Assembly: GCA_039090855.1 (NCBI GenBank)
Contig: CM077005.1
Coordinates: forward strand, 70,924,607-70,988,606
Direction: 5' to 3'
From: Macrothele yani
Lineage: Eukaryota; Arthropoda; Arachnida; Araneae; Macrothelidae
DNA length: 64,000 bases
Shown here: positions 24,380 to 36,306 of the stretch, one piece after another
Numbering within the stretch: the stretch's first letter is position 1
How the letters are laid out: each line of letters begins with the position of its first letter
Translations under genes and position numbers: made by a program
Notes under the pieces: model-generated
The model's database searches: none
Told to the model about the DNA's origin: nothing
The model's input: only the letters and a program-made list of their open reading frames with translations

Positions 24380-26144
24380 AAGTATGCTTTGATCAAAAGA
24401 ATTTCAAATGAAGTGTCATTGCACATAAAATTCCTGATTATTTTTTTCTTTTGCTGTATATTCAATAATTATTAAATTTTTCTTTGCTGTTTCAATAATC
24501 AAGTAGTAGATAAAGAAATGTCTAGCATGATGTGCGCATTTCAAGAAATTCTGGGATTATTTTATTTAGCTTTTTATGAAAGTATTTTGTTAAATATCAA
24601 CAAATAAATAGGTAAGTTAATTTTGTTAAACATTATTTAGTTTACAGATTACACAAAACACTTGTTTTTTAAATACGTAAAAAATCCAACTATTTTTTTA
24701 TTTGACTACAGAAAAATTGTCGAAACTACTGAATTTCTCCTTGTGCACTACTGATAACTTCAGTTGTTGGGTGGCATCTCTGTATATGTATATAGTGATG
24801 CAAGGGAGCACATGTGGTGTCAGTGATAGTTGAGTGAAAGTTTGGTTTTATAAATTTCATTTGTGGAAATACTAAACATTTTTGGTTTAAACAGTCAACA
24901 TTTTTGCTGCAAGTCATTTCGTATCTGGCAATATATAATTGAGCTGGGATTTATGGAACTGCCTGTAGGTATCTGAGTGGGTCTTTTGTTCATGAGTCTG
25001 CATGCCACTGAATTCAAACTTTTAATTCCACTTTCTACTTCAAAGTTGAAAGTGTTCCAAAATAAGTAATATTTTTGGTTATTTCTGAAAATCGTATTAC
25101 ACTTCATGGATTTTTTTCTGTTAAGTCCTTTTCAGCATCATATCAATGAATAAGTTGTTGAAAGACACTGTGTTTGAAAATGAATGTTAATGTTAAAGAT
25201 ACTAATTCACTATGAAATTGAAAAAAAGGAAGACATTTAATATGACACTACAGTGCAGGCCATAAGTTTCTAGTACTTGATTTACATGAATTTAATAGGG
25301 ATTCGTATATACTCTGTCTGTTGTTTACCTACTCATTATAGATGTAGCCTTTGAGAAACCTAATTCTATACCTTCTCAATGTTGTGAAGTACAGAGAGGA
25401 AATTACAATCCTTCCCCACAAAAATTACAAATAGTGTGAAAGTTAGAAGGATGCAGCTAATCTTGTGCTGAACTGTGGATCCCTGGTGAAATTTTATTGT
25501 TAAGGATGGATTTCATGCATTTCAGCAAGGAATTTTTGATCATAAAGTTCAGATATTATAAACAACAAGTTGTGCAAAACTTCACTGTCACCTTTTACTG
25601 ACAAACTGCTTCATAATGTTATCAGAAGGTACAATGAGGGGGAGGTAGAAATTTTCTCAAAATTTGGGCATATTCATATGATTAGTGTTGCTCTGCATAA
25701 ATTAATTTTCATAGTAACATGTTATGCTACTAGAAGTGTACTTGCTTTGAAAAACTGGATATCTGCATCTTTGTAAAAATAACATTTTTCACTATGTTAT
25801 ATATAAGTTGCATAACACTTTATTTTAAACCACTATGCATTAAAAGCCATTCACAAAAGTTTTATTAATTGTTATGTTGTAAACTAAAATTTTAAGGGCA
25901 AAAGAAGAAGAATGCTTTTGATTTGGGAGCTGTATAGATTTCAAAGTCGCTTGGTGCTCAGATGATTTACGAACTTGGTTTCTGACTGTGTTTTCACTGC
26001 TGAGGCTTCATTGAAATTCTGAGTAAAAGGTTGGATATTGTATTTTGCTGTCTTTTGTCCTTAGAGCCTGTAGTCCTAAATTAGGACTGAATTATACTTC
26101 CTAACTTTGGATACATTCAGGAGATAATGAACCATCAAAGAGAA

Positions 26145-26146
<2 letters not shown>

Positions 26147-26181
<35 letters not shown>
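26147..26181. repeat. (GT)n microsatellite
   Basis: About 17 GT units. Confidence 0.9.
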
Positions 26182-26183
<2 letters not shown>

Positions 26184-27188
26184 GGAGATGGGGGAGGCAG
26201 GCTTTCAAAAAAATAACTGAAATTGAGCTGCTAATCTGAAAACTTATTAGTTACTCAGGCAGGTTTTTGTTCTGTTTAAATCTACTAAAGTCATCTGTGG
26301 AGTATAACAACACTGTAGGTGGAATTTCCTTCTAGTTGTAATTTTTTAAATTTCGTCTTTTCTTTTACGCAGTGAATTAACATAGCACAAGAAAGATGTT
26401 AACACTGATGGTTGAGTAAATGGTTTGAAAAAGAAATAAATATATAAATCTCACTTAAGATATGACATCATTTTAGCATAGTTTTGAATAATACAAGTTA
26501 TGTTTTTTTTTTTTTTTTTTTTATAAATAATTTGTGATTTTCCGTAGTGACATTTTCTGATTACAATGCCATAGTGCTAAACAAGCAGGTCTGAAATGTG
26601 GCTTATGACCTTTTTCAGTAACATTATAGATTTTAACTGTGTCATTCATGATATTAAAACAAATCTCTTCGGGAATTGTTTATGGCAGATGTTGAGCTAT
26701 AAAGAATTTAGTGTGTCAACTCTTCATTGATTATTAGCATAGGAGCCTAGCTGTTGTACAAATGAAGTGTCATTTAAAACCTTCATGATTATATGTGAAT
26801 AGGTAATTTTGAGAACAGCAAGGGTTCAACCTGGCCTTTGGTTTTGCATGCTAGTGGTTTGTTATTTACTGTCTGGAAATCTTAATTTAGGAATAATGAA
26901 TTGTTTTAGTGCCTTTTTATTTTCATTTTAGACATTTTTTTTTTAAATCTCATACTAAAGAGGTGCAAATGTGGATTTCTTTTTGGCTTTGCACATAGTA
27001 CAGTCAAAGAGCCCACAACAGGGAAAACCACTAAATTGTATGCACTTCCACTATCACACACTTCCTCACACAGGACATTAGAATCCTGTCTCCCTCTTTC
27101 TAAGCACGTAAACCCCATGGGTGTCAACCACACACTAAATGACACTCGCCTACCACCATCGATGATTGCTAACAAATGCTTCTCTCTG

Positions 27189-27189
<1 letters not shown>

Positions 27190-27227
<38 letters not shown>
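27190..27227. repeat. (AC)n microsatellite
   Basis: About 19 AC units. Confidence 0.9.
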
Positions 27228-27228
<1 letters not shown>

Positions 27229-27287
27229 CCTCTCTCCCATAAGTGGGGTGTGAAGGTCTTTCACCCATTAGGGGGAAGAGACATAAG

Positions 27288-27806
27288 CATACCTGCCAAG
27301 CTTTTCAGTTTACTCGTAAAATTTACAGAAATTGTGCATATTTTACAATTATTTTATGAAACCACAAAATTTACAGATTTATTTTTCAGGTAGGTTATTT
27401 ATCTGTCTCACTTTTTTAAAAAGTATTCTAGCGTGCCAACACAAAAAATTAAGTTCATATACGCTGTTAAGTTAAAGATAAATTTCACTACAATATATTG
27501 CTATAATTTTGCAGTTACAAATGACTTTATTTTCTGTATATGCAGCCTAATGATAGCATACTAATGAGTTGATTATATATCTACTGCATTTTTATCATTA
27601 TAAGAGTGAACTACTGCCAAACCTCTTAATTGTAGCACATGAAATTGATTAAAATTGGTATATCGTTCACATAATACATTGGCTTTTAATTTATTATTAC
27701 TGATTCATTTCATCTATACATTTGACAAATTAGTCAATCTGTCATGTAGATTAAACATTCAGTGACATTTTTTATGGATTTAAATTTTTCATAGTTGGCA
27801 GGTCTG
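27288..27806. mobile_element. Non-autonomous hAT-like element, 519 bp
   Basis: Left end CATACCTGCCAAGC; right end reversed CAGACCTGCCAACT. Subterminal sequence on both sides is rich in AAATTTACAG / AAATTTTT. It is flanked exactly by the 6-bp repeat CATAAG at 27282-27287 and 27807-27812. No coding capacity. Confidence 0.7.
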
Positions 27807-27982
27807 CATAAGTGCAAATAAATAATGAAGCAATGATGAGGACTACCATTTAATATACAATTTTTCGCTCGTCTACAGCACTTTCACCTTCAATGTTATT
27901 TATTAGATGCGAGTTGCTCAGGTGATTAGAAATGCATTAAAAATAAATGGTTTCATGAAAGAAATACGGGATTACACCATAT

Positions 27983-28535
27983 AATACAAATTTTGAAGAT
28001 GACAATCCGATTTTCGGTGTAAATTTGACAAGGATGGTAAGTCAGATAATATCCGAAAACTTGAAAATTTCGTCGTCCTGGAGTGGGACTCAAACCCGCG
28101 TCTCCCAGTAGCACCCGGGTATGCTAACCACTACACCACCCAGAACGACCAAGTCTTAAGTTTCCGATTAATTTAAATATAACCATCGCAGGATTCGCTA
28201 GTCGAAGTCTAAATTCACTAGTCTATATTCAAATTAATCAGAAACTTGAGACTTGGTCATTCTGGGTGGTGTAGTGATTAGCATAATTGAATATAACCAT
28301 CACAGGACTCACTAGTCGGTCTAAATTCGCTAGTCTATATTCAAATTAATCGGAAACTTGAGACTTTGTCGTTCTGAATGGTGTAGTGGTTAGCATACCC
28401 GGGCGCTATCTGGGAGATGCGGGTTTGAGTCCTGCTCCAGGACGATGAAATTTTCAAGTTTTCGGATATTATCTGACTTACCATCCTAGTCACATTTACA
28501 CCAAAAATCGGATTGCCATCTTCAAAATTTGTAAT
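27983..28535. repeat. Foldback element with tRNA-like arms, ~553 bp
   Basis: Two arms of about 198 nt (27983-28180 and 28337-28535) are reverse complements with few mismatches. Each arm contains a tRNA-like unit with an A box (TGGTGTAGTGG) and a B box (GGTTTGAGTCC), followed by a common tail containing GAAATTTTCAAGTTTTCGGA and TTATCTGACTTACCATCCT. The centre holds a roughly 113-nt direct duplication starting AATATAACCATC, each copy ending in a tRNA-like 5' segment (the first copy is truncated after TTAGCAT). The unit looks like two or three tRNA-derived SINE copies joined head to head. Confidence 0.8.
28369..28446 (+). other. tRNA-like sequence in the right foldback arm
   Basis: The 5' TCGTTCT can pair with the 3' AGGACGA as a 7-bp acceptor stem. 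CCCGG/CTGGG can form an anticodon stem with a 7-nt loop (GCGCTAT), and GCGGG/CCTGC a T stem around the B box. It lacks the conserved U33 and is part of a repeat, so it is a tRNA-derived promoter, not a tRNA gene. The mirror copy is at about 28072-28147 on the minus strand. Confidence 0.65.
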
Positions 28536-31004
28536 AAATAGTTTTCCTAAAACCTCTCTTCATTGCGCCATTTATTATTGATGAAAGTCATACAATGTAT
28601 TCTATCATATTGGCAGCGAGAGCATTAGAATGTTCATCAAATTAAAATTCCTTTGTGGTATGTTTAGCTACAGCTTTAAACTTGATGTGGGGGTTATCGC
28701 TAACAACATACCAAAGAGATAAATGGAACTGGGGGCATTGTACTTGGTGCCATGTTATTCTCGAAAAATACAATATTTTGGGAGAATTTTGCTAAATGAA
28801 ATTCTAGGTAAGTCACAAAGATCATTGTGATTGATTTTTATGAATATTGTTTGGTAATCAATTAGCAGTTTCCAGTTATTGAGAGCTTTAGAAAGTAGTT
28901 TAAATAATTTGTGATTTTTTTTTTTTTCCGGGTCATCTTATTTTAAATTGAACACAACACTTGGCATACTGACAGGTGGGACAAAAAGGGGGGGGTTAAT
29001 CGTATAGTTTACCAGTTAGCACATTAATAGCATTTAAAACCACCTCGAGACATTTTGTCCTCAGATATCTTGGGTCATGATCACAAAAACAGTTAACATA
29101 AAGTATATAATCATGTTTAACATTTTATAATTAATTTTTAAACATATGGAAATGAAACTAAAAAGTTGAATAGTTTGTATCTCATGTAAAAATATTTTTC
29201 CTGGAATATGAAGTACTAAGTTTACCTAGTATTGCCTGTGTGCTTTGAAAATTTTTTGGACATGTTCTAACCAGTCTTCTATGGGGGCTATTGGATTACA
29301 ACACGTTAAAATTGTTTTGTTGTTATTCAGAATCCGGTTTCTGAAGGGTTTTTGTTTTGTTTTGTTTGTTTGTTTGTTTATTCACAGAGAAAGATAATGC
29401 ATTTGTTCTATGTGCTGTTTTAACAACTTTATTTGGACCTGATAGGAAGTTATTTTTAAGTCTTTTTTTTTTTTTTTTTACCATCCTTTACTTTGTGGTG
29501 ATTTAATGTGATTAACATGTTTGTAAAAATAACAAACAGCTTTGAGAAAATTCATTTCACTGTAGCTGTGAATATTGAGTTAAAGTTCATCTTGAATATT
29601 TTGAAGAGAATAACACTGCACTCTATAGTTAGTTGCCATTTAGTATTAAGTAATAAAAGTTATTAATTGCTGGAATTCAATAATTTTATGTCAAATAAAA
29701 TGAGGGTAGTTGGATGTGCATGCTGGTTATGTTAAAAAAATTGAAAACAAACAAAACAGAATACTTTTGACCGGGCTTGGGTCTTGATCACATATTTTTC
29801 AGGGTTTTTTTTTTCTCTTTAATTTAACGTAACTAGAGTGCATATCCAACTGCCTTTATTTGTTACATGTGTACTACATACTTCCTATTTCAAATTAAAC
29901 TGCTCCTGTTACAAGGCAGGAAATTAACTGAAACTGGTAAAAGTGTTATTATTAAAAACTAGTTGATATTCAGTTTGTGCAGTTGTATTTTGTTGGTTAA
30001 ACAAAAAAAATAAAAAATAAATAAAAAAAGAATAAGAAATTACATCTACATGAAATTTATGGCTTTGATGGCATACAAATGTTTTTGTTGCTTGTAAATA
30101 TGAATTATAATTTTTTACATTGATAGTTGTGCCCTAGACACTGAGGTGCAGCACTGACCAGAATGAAGTTAGTTATTATTCTTCAATTTCCATAGCATGG
30201 CCATTATCTGTGATTCAGAAAACAAGCTCTGTAAGTCCAAGCAGTACACTGTTGATCACTTTGTTCATGTTCTTTATCACCATGTACTCATCTGTAGTAG
30301 TGTTAATAATTTCATCAGCAGTGTGATTATAAAAATTCAGTTGTCATTCACACTTAGTTCAATTACATCCAACGAAAATAAAAATGAGTACCAGTTACAG
30401 CAGATTAAGGCAAAAAAATTCAATACTTTGCATCTGAAGATATTAGCCTTTAAAGTAATACATATCTATTCCATTGTTGTTGCATAAGTTAATGATTCTG
30501 TTCCTCTCATATTCAGCTTTTTGTGTCCTTTTGTGAAACTAAATATTAAACATAATTTACCTCATCATATGTTAACATTCTTCCACCACTACAGGAAATT
30601 GGATAAGTTAGAATTATGTGAATCAGGTGTGATGTTATTCAATCCTCGTTTTTTTTGCCATGTTAATTGTTTTTCACCAAGTTCTGTTGGTTCCAAACTG
30701 ATAAGGAATTCCAACATGTGTGGTTTTTCTTGGATTGAGAAAAGTAAAGGAAAATATAGATGCATGGAGAAATATTCCTAATACAACATTGGAAATGAAT
30801 TCTACACTTTGTTTTATTAAAAAAAAAAGCTATTATATGGGATGTTTCAGAAGTGACTGCTACCTTCTTCAGCTGTGTAATGTATCAGAACAACATGAGG
30901 TAGTAACACATGTTGATACAAGTGTTGCCAGATTTGAGAACAGATTTCCAAATGAAGGAGTATGGCATGGTGAGGCAGTATGATTAGCCTTATATACTAA
31001 ATTT
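28536..31004. other. Noncoding stretch, nothing recognised
   Basis: AT-rich, with homopolymers (poly-T near 28917-28928 and 29463-29479) and a TTTG repeat near 29345-29375. No exon or transposon recognised. Confidence 0.55.
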
Positions 31005-31240
31005 CAGAACAGGATGTTTTTGTTATGCCACATTGAAAGGGCATGAAAATTTTTGGTGTAACAGGGGATCTACTTGAACATATGAAAGAGCTATCTATAT
31101 ATGTTTAGGGTAGAGCATGTTTGCATGCAAATGACATTTCATTGGTTTCCCATTGGTACAGGAGTGAGACAAGGTTGGGTAATGATACCATGTCAATATA
31201 TTTACAGATGCACACAGGTCTGATGCCAGAACAGACAGTA

Positions 31241-31462
31241 TGTATATTATTATCATTGTCAACTATTACCAAGGTGAAGGTCTCCCCAAGTTTCTTTCAA
31301 AACTGTCTGTCTTGAGCCTGTCTCCTCCATGTTACTTCGGTATGCTTTCAAATTTCAGCCATCCATTTCCCATGTGGTCTTCTTCTGGGTCTTTCTTTGT
31401 CCCTTGGAATTCAGTTTAGAACTTCAGTTGTCCATCCTGGTTTATTTCTTGAGAATTTCCAT
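31241..31462 (-). mobile_element. Reversed fragment of another LINE nested in RTE copy 2
   Basis: Reversed, it reads like KERPRRRPHGKWMAEI followed by HTEVTWRRQAQDR, the RPxGRPxxRW and VTWxxAQxxAQDR pattern at the C-terminus of CR1/L2/RTE-type polymerases. The RTE copy 2 sequence resumes on both sides, which sets the approximate limits. Confidence 0.55.
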
Positions 31463-31965
31463 GTGTGTAGATTGTTGTATGCTGTATGTTTGATGACATA
31501 ATTATGTTGTGTAAGGGCACAAGGGAGTTGCAGAGTGTGATGTCCAGGATAAACAAAGTATTTATGAAATTCAAACTGAGCATAAGAGTAAGGGAAAAGC
31601 CAAAATCATTGTTTTTGAGTGAGTTGTTAATAGTGAATGTGACAGAATTCTAAATGGTATAGGGAGGGGTAGACCAGGTGAATGAGTCTACGTCTGAGTA
31701 TTTAGAAAGCATGCATATTATATGGTGAAATGAGTATGTGAGTTAATTTGACTTTGAAAGTCATAGCTGCTCTAGGAGGGTTGTATGACTTGGCAAAAAT
31801 GTCCCAAATATGTTTGTGTGGAAGTGTGATTGTTTTTACCATGCTATACAATAGTGAAACCTGCGTAATTTGGAAGAGATACTTGAAGTCATTTGTATGT
31901 TCGAGAGATGTATTTCTTGCTTTGGGTTTGGAACAAGATTAATTCTGATTATATGTAGAAGGTTG

Positions 31966-32007
31966 GTGTGTGTGTGTGTGTGTGTGTGTGAGTGTGTGAG
32001 TGAGTGA

Positions 32008-32053
<46 letters not shown>
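31966..32053. repeat. (TG)n / (GA)n compound microsatellite
   Basis: TG units, a GTGAGTGAG transition and then about 24 GA units, inside RTE copy 2. Confidence 0.92.
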
Positions 32054-32055
<2 letters not shown>

Positions 32056-32266
32056 TGCTTAATGTGAAGCAAAGTGTTGGTAGAGTGGAGACAAATATTT
32101 TGAGGTAGTTTGGCCATATAGACAAAATGTGTCAGATGCGAAAATAATTTGCCCTTTCCCCCAGTGGTAGGAAGACAGGTAGAGGAAGTTTGAAGAAATC
32201 ATGGGAGGGCTGGATTCAGGAATGCCTGCAAGTGAATAAGATAATTAGTATGAAGTGCAAAGGTTA

Positions 32267-32483
32267 GGGCCGCAGTGGTCTGAGCACTGGTTTGTGACCA
32301 TTTGTCCGAGATGCATCCGGGTTCAAATCCCAGTTGAGGTGTGGTTGTTGTGCTTGTCTTATGTCACTGTCTCTCCCTTCCCTGGAACCAGTGGCCCTAA
32401 ATTAGGACTGATAAAAAGCTTAGCCTATTGAGTTGTTCACAGTGGCTAACCCCCTCCCCCAGCACCACCAAAAAAAAAAAAAA
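32267..32483 (+). mobile_element. SINE family 1, old copy in RTE copy 2
   Basis: The head is diverged (GGGCCGCAGTGGTCTGAGCA), with a B box GGTTCAAATCC and the body CCTTCCCTGGAACCAGTGGC, ending in an A-tail at 32470-32483. The LINE 3' UTR resumes after it, with an approximate AAAGTT-like duplication. It is more diverged than the 44-53 kb copies. Confidence 0.85.
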
Positions 32484-32800
32484 TAAAGTTCTTGTGTGAG
32501 GCTGATAATAGATGTCAATGAAGCTTAAGTTGTGTGTCAAAATCACTGTAAATAGAGATTTTTTATATATTTGGCAGATGATCTTGCTTTGAGGAGCTAA
32601 CCTCGGAAAGTCAGAACAGTGTAATGATATGTATTTATAAAATTAAACCACTTCACAAGTTTTATCATTCAATATGTAAATCACCAACAGTCATTTGGTC
32701 ATGTTTCATACTTTTCCACTACTGTATCCTGTTGAGGGTTGTATGTATTTCATGGATTCCCAGATTTTTTTTTTCATTTTTTTTTTTTTTTTTTTTACAG

Positions 32801-32857
32801 TTTGTAAAACTTTTTGAGGATGACACTGCAGGCAACAAATGTCTTTGTGCAACTTAA
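32801..32857 (+). CDS. Possible terminal exon of an unidentified gene
   Basis: A long pyrimidine tract ending in ACAG at 32797-32800 precedes an open frame of 18 codons (FVKLFEDDTAGNKCLCAT) to a TAA at 32855-32857. A candidate polyadenylation signal (AATTAAATAAAAATG) lies at 33724-33738. I do not recognise the protein, and a chance acceptor-like site is quite possible. Confidence 0.18.
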   Translation, partial: FVKLFEDDTAGNKCLCAT

Positions 32858-34238
32858 GGAAGTCACAAAAAGCTATTTGTCAATTGCTGTGGCATTTTAA
32901 GGAAAAATTGTTTCTTCACATTGTGTAAGACATCAAAAAGCAGCAGTAATTTCAGTCAAGAGGCTTTATTTCTGCTGCTCTCTCATTAGTTCTGTGTTGA
33001 GCTTGATGAAGATGTACTTCGTTCCCAGTTCTTTAGGTAAAATGGCATGGTGTGAGCTCAAGAAACTTCAGCCTCTTTATGTCACGAATAATCAGTTTGT
33101 CATTTCTTACTAAGTTGCACTCTTTGTCTGCTGATTTGCCCTTATTTTTGGCTTGTAAACTTACAAAAGGCTTGCTGTCAATCACAAATTTTTGGTACTG
33201 TAAATGGGCAGAAACATTTGTGGTTTATGAGCAGAGTGTCTCCCTCTCCCCTAGTTGTTTTGTGGGAAAATATAATTTACAGGGTCAAGGTAACAAAGCA
33301 TCTAAAATGTCAAAATGTTCTTTGTACCTCATAGAAGGTGTTGGTGTTTTGAATTGTAACTCAAAAACATGGGATATTTTAAAATAATGATGAATAGCAA
33401 AACGTTGGTCATGGTTTGTTAGAAAAAAAAAGAAAAAAAGATTGGTCTTGGTTTGTCATGTGATGCTTTCAACATATGTCCCAGCAAGCATTCTCAGATG
33501 TAAGCTGTCAAACTGCCACTACAAAAAACCTTAACTTAAATAATGTCACTTTTCCTTCCATTTTCTTTCATAACTCTGATTAAATGGTTATTCATTCTTT
33601 ATGCATGGTTTCCTTCAAAAGTTGCTCATATTGTAAATGAGTTTATTTTGTGTCTGAAGTGTTTATATATTTATTTTTACCTTATATTTGAAAATTGCAT
33701 AGATTCCTTTATGTTTGAAATGAATTAAATAAAAATGTTTTTATACCACATTCTCTGCTTGTTTTATTTTCAGTAGTGATTGTGTTTACTGTATTTTTAA
33801 GCATGCTCGTTATGCTTTCAGCATAGAGTGATGACCAGTGTGTATTTTTAACTTGGGAACCACTTGTTTGTATTTGGTTTAATAACTTTATAAGATAATA
33901 AAACATGAGACAATGTATAGAACTTAAGTTTTCTGTGCTTTTAGCTTCTTAAAAATGCTATGTAGTTACAAAAGATTTTTTTTTTCTAATCATTTTGGAG
34001 GAACCATGGGGGTTACTACTACTTAGCCATTTTTTAAACTTGAAGCAAAAGTTTAAAATGCTTACTTCCAAATGATCTGTTTGCTTGTGCAGTTGCTTGT
34101 TTAGTAGATCAGGTAGCAAATGTTGTTTGTGTACCTTATTTTTACAAAATTACTGTCTGAAAATATTGTAATGAAAAAAAACAAAACGTAATTAGACATA
34201 TAAGAGAAAAATTTGAAAACCTGGCCAATTGCTAAAAC
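32858..34238. other. Noncoding stretch, nothing recognised
   Basis: AT-rich; could be 3' UTR of the speculative exon above. No other signal. Confidence 0.5.
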
Positions 34239-34319
34239 TTCAAAGATCATTTATTATATTTGCACTTTTAAGGTATTAACCTCTTGCAAAGTGCGCATAG
34301 TTTACGTGCAATTCATAAA

Positions 34320-35200
34320 TGAAAAAACCATTAGAAAGAACCACTCACTCACCATAAAGAACATGGTAACCTCCAATGACAACACACTTCCAACACGTCA
34401 TTCATCGTGATGTAACTGGGCTTCCAAGGTTTACAGACTTCTTGCTTACGCTTCTTATTTTCGGGTGTGAAACATCGTATCTTTTTTTTTTTCTTTTCCT
34501 TAGCCTTATAAGATTTTACTATAATGCTTGTCAATTCGATAAAAAATCACACATACAACTCATTCATACAATTCAAGTAAAAACTATGTACATAACCTTA
34601 CATTCACAGGTGATTAAACCTTGGTCAACTGTAATTATCAAACTCCTCCTTCTGTTTCACAACCTCTGCTACTCCCACTGCAAGTGTCACACCCATTCAG
34701 CCCCTCACATCCAATCCTCTAGTACTTTCAACAGGCCCCTGTCATCTTCAGGGGGCAGGTGTGTCTCACCCGCCCACCACAGCTCAAGTGAGCAGAGCCA
34801 TCGAGGCCTGGGCTCCAGTCGCTATCTCTGAATCGTTGTGTCTCTGGCGCCATCTATTGTCCCTGCTGCTCTTTTTTCCCTCTTTCTTTTTACGCTGCTG
34901 TTCAATTTTTATTAGGGCTTTCCATTGTTCGTTTAGGTTACTTGGCTCATTAATGTTGCATAATCTTGATCTGTTTTTTTCAATTAACACTGATTCTGCA
35001 AATAGATGGATAAATTTCACTATACTTTTTGTCAAGTCCTCAAGTTCATTATTTTTTAGCCTGGATAACAGAAAAATGTCATCAACATATCTGCAGTATA
35101 TCAGTGGTATTATTTTTTCTATTATTTTTTCCTAAAATAATAATAGCAAGTTGATAGGGCAGACAAGCGCACTTATTATTTTTTCCTCAATGTCACTCAT
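34320..35200 (-). pseudogene. Inverted Penelope-like copy with internal deletion
   Basis: On the minus strand the same YCRYVDDIFLLSRL block is followed by DLTKSIVKFIHLFA and then directly by ESVLIEKNRSRLCNINE, which in the plus copy lies near 36080. About 0.8 kb encoding the rest of the RT, the linker and most of GIY-YIG is therefore missing, with the joint near 34999. The C-terminus and 3' UTR down to about 34320 match the right arm closely. Next to the centre, 35133-35170 differs from the right arm. Confidence 0.85.
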
Positions 35201-35204
35201 TATT

Positions 35205-36286
35205 ATGAGTGACATTGAGGAAAAAATAATAAGTAAACTCGAGGATCCACCACTGATATACTGCAGATATGTTGATGACATTTTTCTGTTATCCAGGCTA
35301 AAAAATGATGAACTTGAGGACTTGACAAAAAAGTATAGTGAAATTTATCCATCTATTGAACTGACAGTAGAACAAGAACATGACAATACTTTGGCATTTT
35401 TGGACGTTTTCATTGTTAAAACAGAGAATATGCAATTCAGAGTGCATAGAAAATCTTCATATATCCCAGTACTTATACCATTTCAGTCATCACATCCATT
35501 AACACATAAAAGAAATAGTGTTAAAACACTAATTAAAAGAAGTTTAACACATTCATCAATTGAACAGTATATAGAAAGGAAGAAATTGAATATATTGAAA
35601 AAATTGCATATGATTTTGGATACCCTAAACAGGTATTAAAAAAATGGATTTATGAAGTAACTCAAGGTTACAATAAGGTCAAGACTGATAAAAAACTTGT
35701 AAAATATGTAGGAGCAATACCATATATAGAAAATGTTTCAGCAGAAATTAATAAAGTTTGTGGCAAGTATGACATACAGGTAGGAAATCAGGTACTTACT
35801 GTAAAAAATTTAGTGATTAAAAATGAAAAAATTAGCCAATTAGATAGAGCAGGAATTTATGAAATCCCAATAAACCAGCAACCACCTGTGTCATATATAG
35901 GCAGCACCAAGAATAAATTAAAGTATAGATTGAACCAGCATATTAATAATTGGAATAAAAAAGAAGCTAAGACAGCATTGACCCAATACTGTATGGAAAA
36001 TCAAAAATGTCCAAGGTTTGAAGATATTAAAATTATTAAGAGCTGTAAAAACGAAAAGCAGTTAAGAATTGCAGAATCAGTGTTACTTGAAAAAAACAGA
36101 TCAAGATTATGCAACATTAATGAGCCAAGTAACCTAAACGAACAATGGAAAGCCCTAATAAAAATTGAACAGCAGCGTAAAAAGAAAGAGGGAAAAAAGA
36201 GCAGCAGGGACAATAGATGGCGCCAGAGACACAACGATTCAGAGATAGCGACTGGAGCCCAGGCCTCGATGGCTCTGCTCACTTGA
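35205..36286 (+). pseudogene. Penelope-like RT (C-terminal part) and GIY-YIG endonuclease
   Basis: The frame opens just inside the palindrome. It carries the catalytic block YCRYVDDIFLLSRL (35260-35300) and the LAFLDVFIVK block (about 35392-35420) of Penelope reverse transcriptase; the fingers and upstream part are missing. A frameshift near 35570 separates a linker from the GIY-YIG domain at 35860-36095: AGIYEIP, VSYIGSTKNK, KYRLNQH with the catalytic Arg region, and RIAESVLLEK with the catalytic Glu. A basic C-terminal tail ends at TGA 36284-36286. The endonuclease nicks target DNA and the polymerase extends from the nick. The copy is 5'-truncated and frameshifted. Confidence 0.86.
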
Positions 36287-36306
36287 GCTGTGGTGGGCGG
36301 GTGAGA

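Larger units (their letters stand above)
24380..27287. other. Noncoding stretch with microsatellites
   Basis: No gene signal. It contains (GT)n at 26147-26181, poly-T at 26503-26522 and (AC)n at 27190-27227. The frames here are short and domain-free. Confidence 0.6.
31005..32655 (+). mobile_element. RTE-clade LINE, copy 2, 5'-truncated and decayed
   Basis: Same family as the LINE at 85-3520. Recognisable parts in order: GVTGDLLEHMKELSIY and WFPIGTGVRQGWVM near 31050-31190; after a nested insertion, the RLLYA region near 31470; LKVIAALGG near 31760; the tail with RWFGH-like and GRGS-like sequence at 32090-32210; and a 3' UTR sharing GAGCTAACCTC and GTGATATGTAT-like sequence with copies 1 and 3, ending near 32655. 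Stops and frameshifts are frequent, so it is older than copy 1. Nested inside are a reversed LINE fragment, a microsatellite and a SINE. Confidence 0.8.

Noticed and set aside
26060..26090. TCCTAAATTAGGACTGAAT resembling the SINE body
   Set aside because: Only a short palindromic match to the SINE; no head, tail or duplication around it.
28369..28446. tRNA gene candidate with a clean acceptor stem
   Set aside because: Lies inside an inverted repeat with a mirrored copy, lacks U33 and has an altered anticodon loop length in the other arm; treated as SINE-derived.
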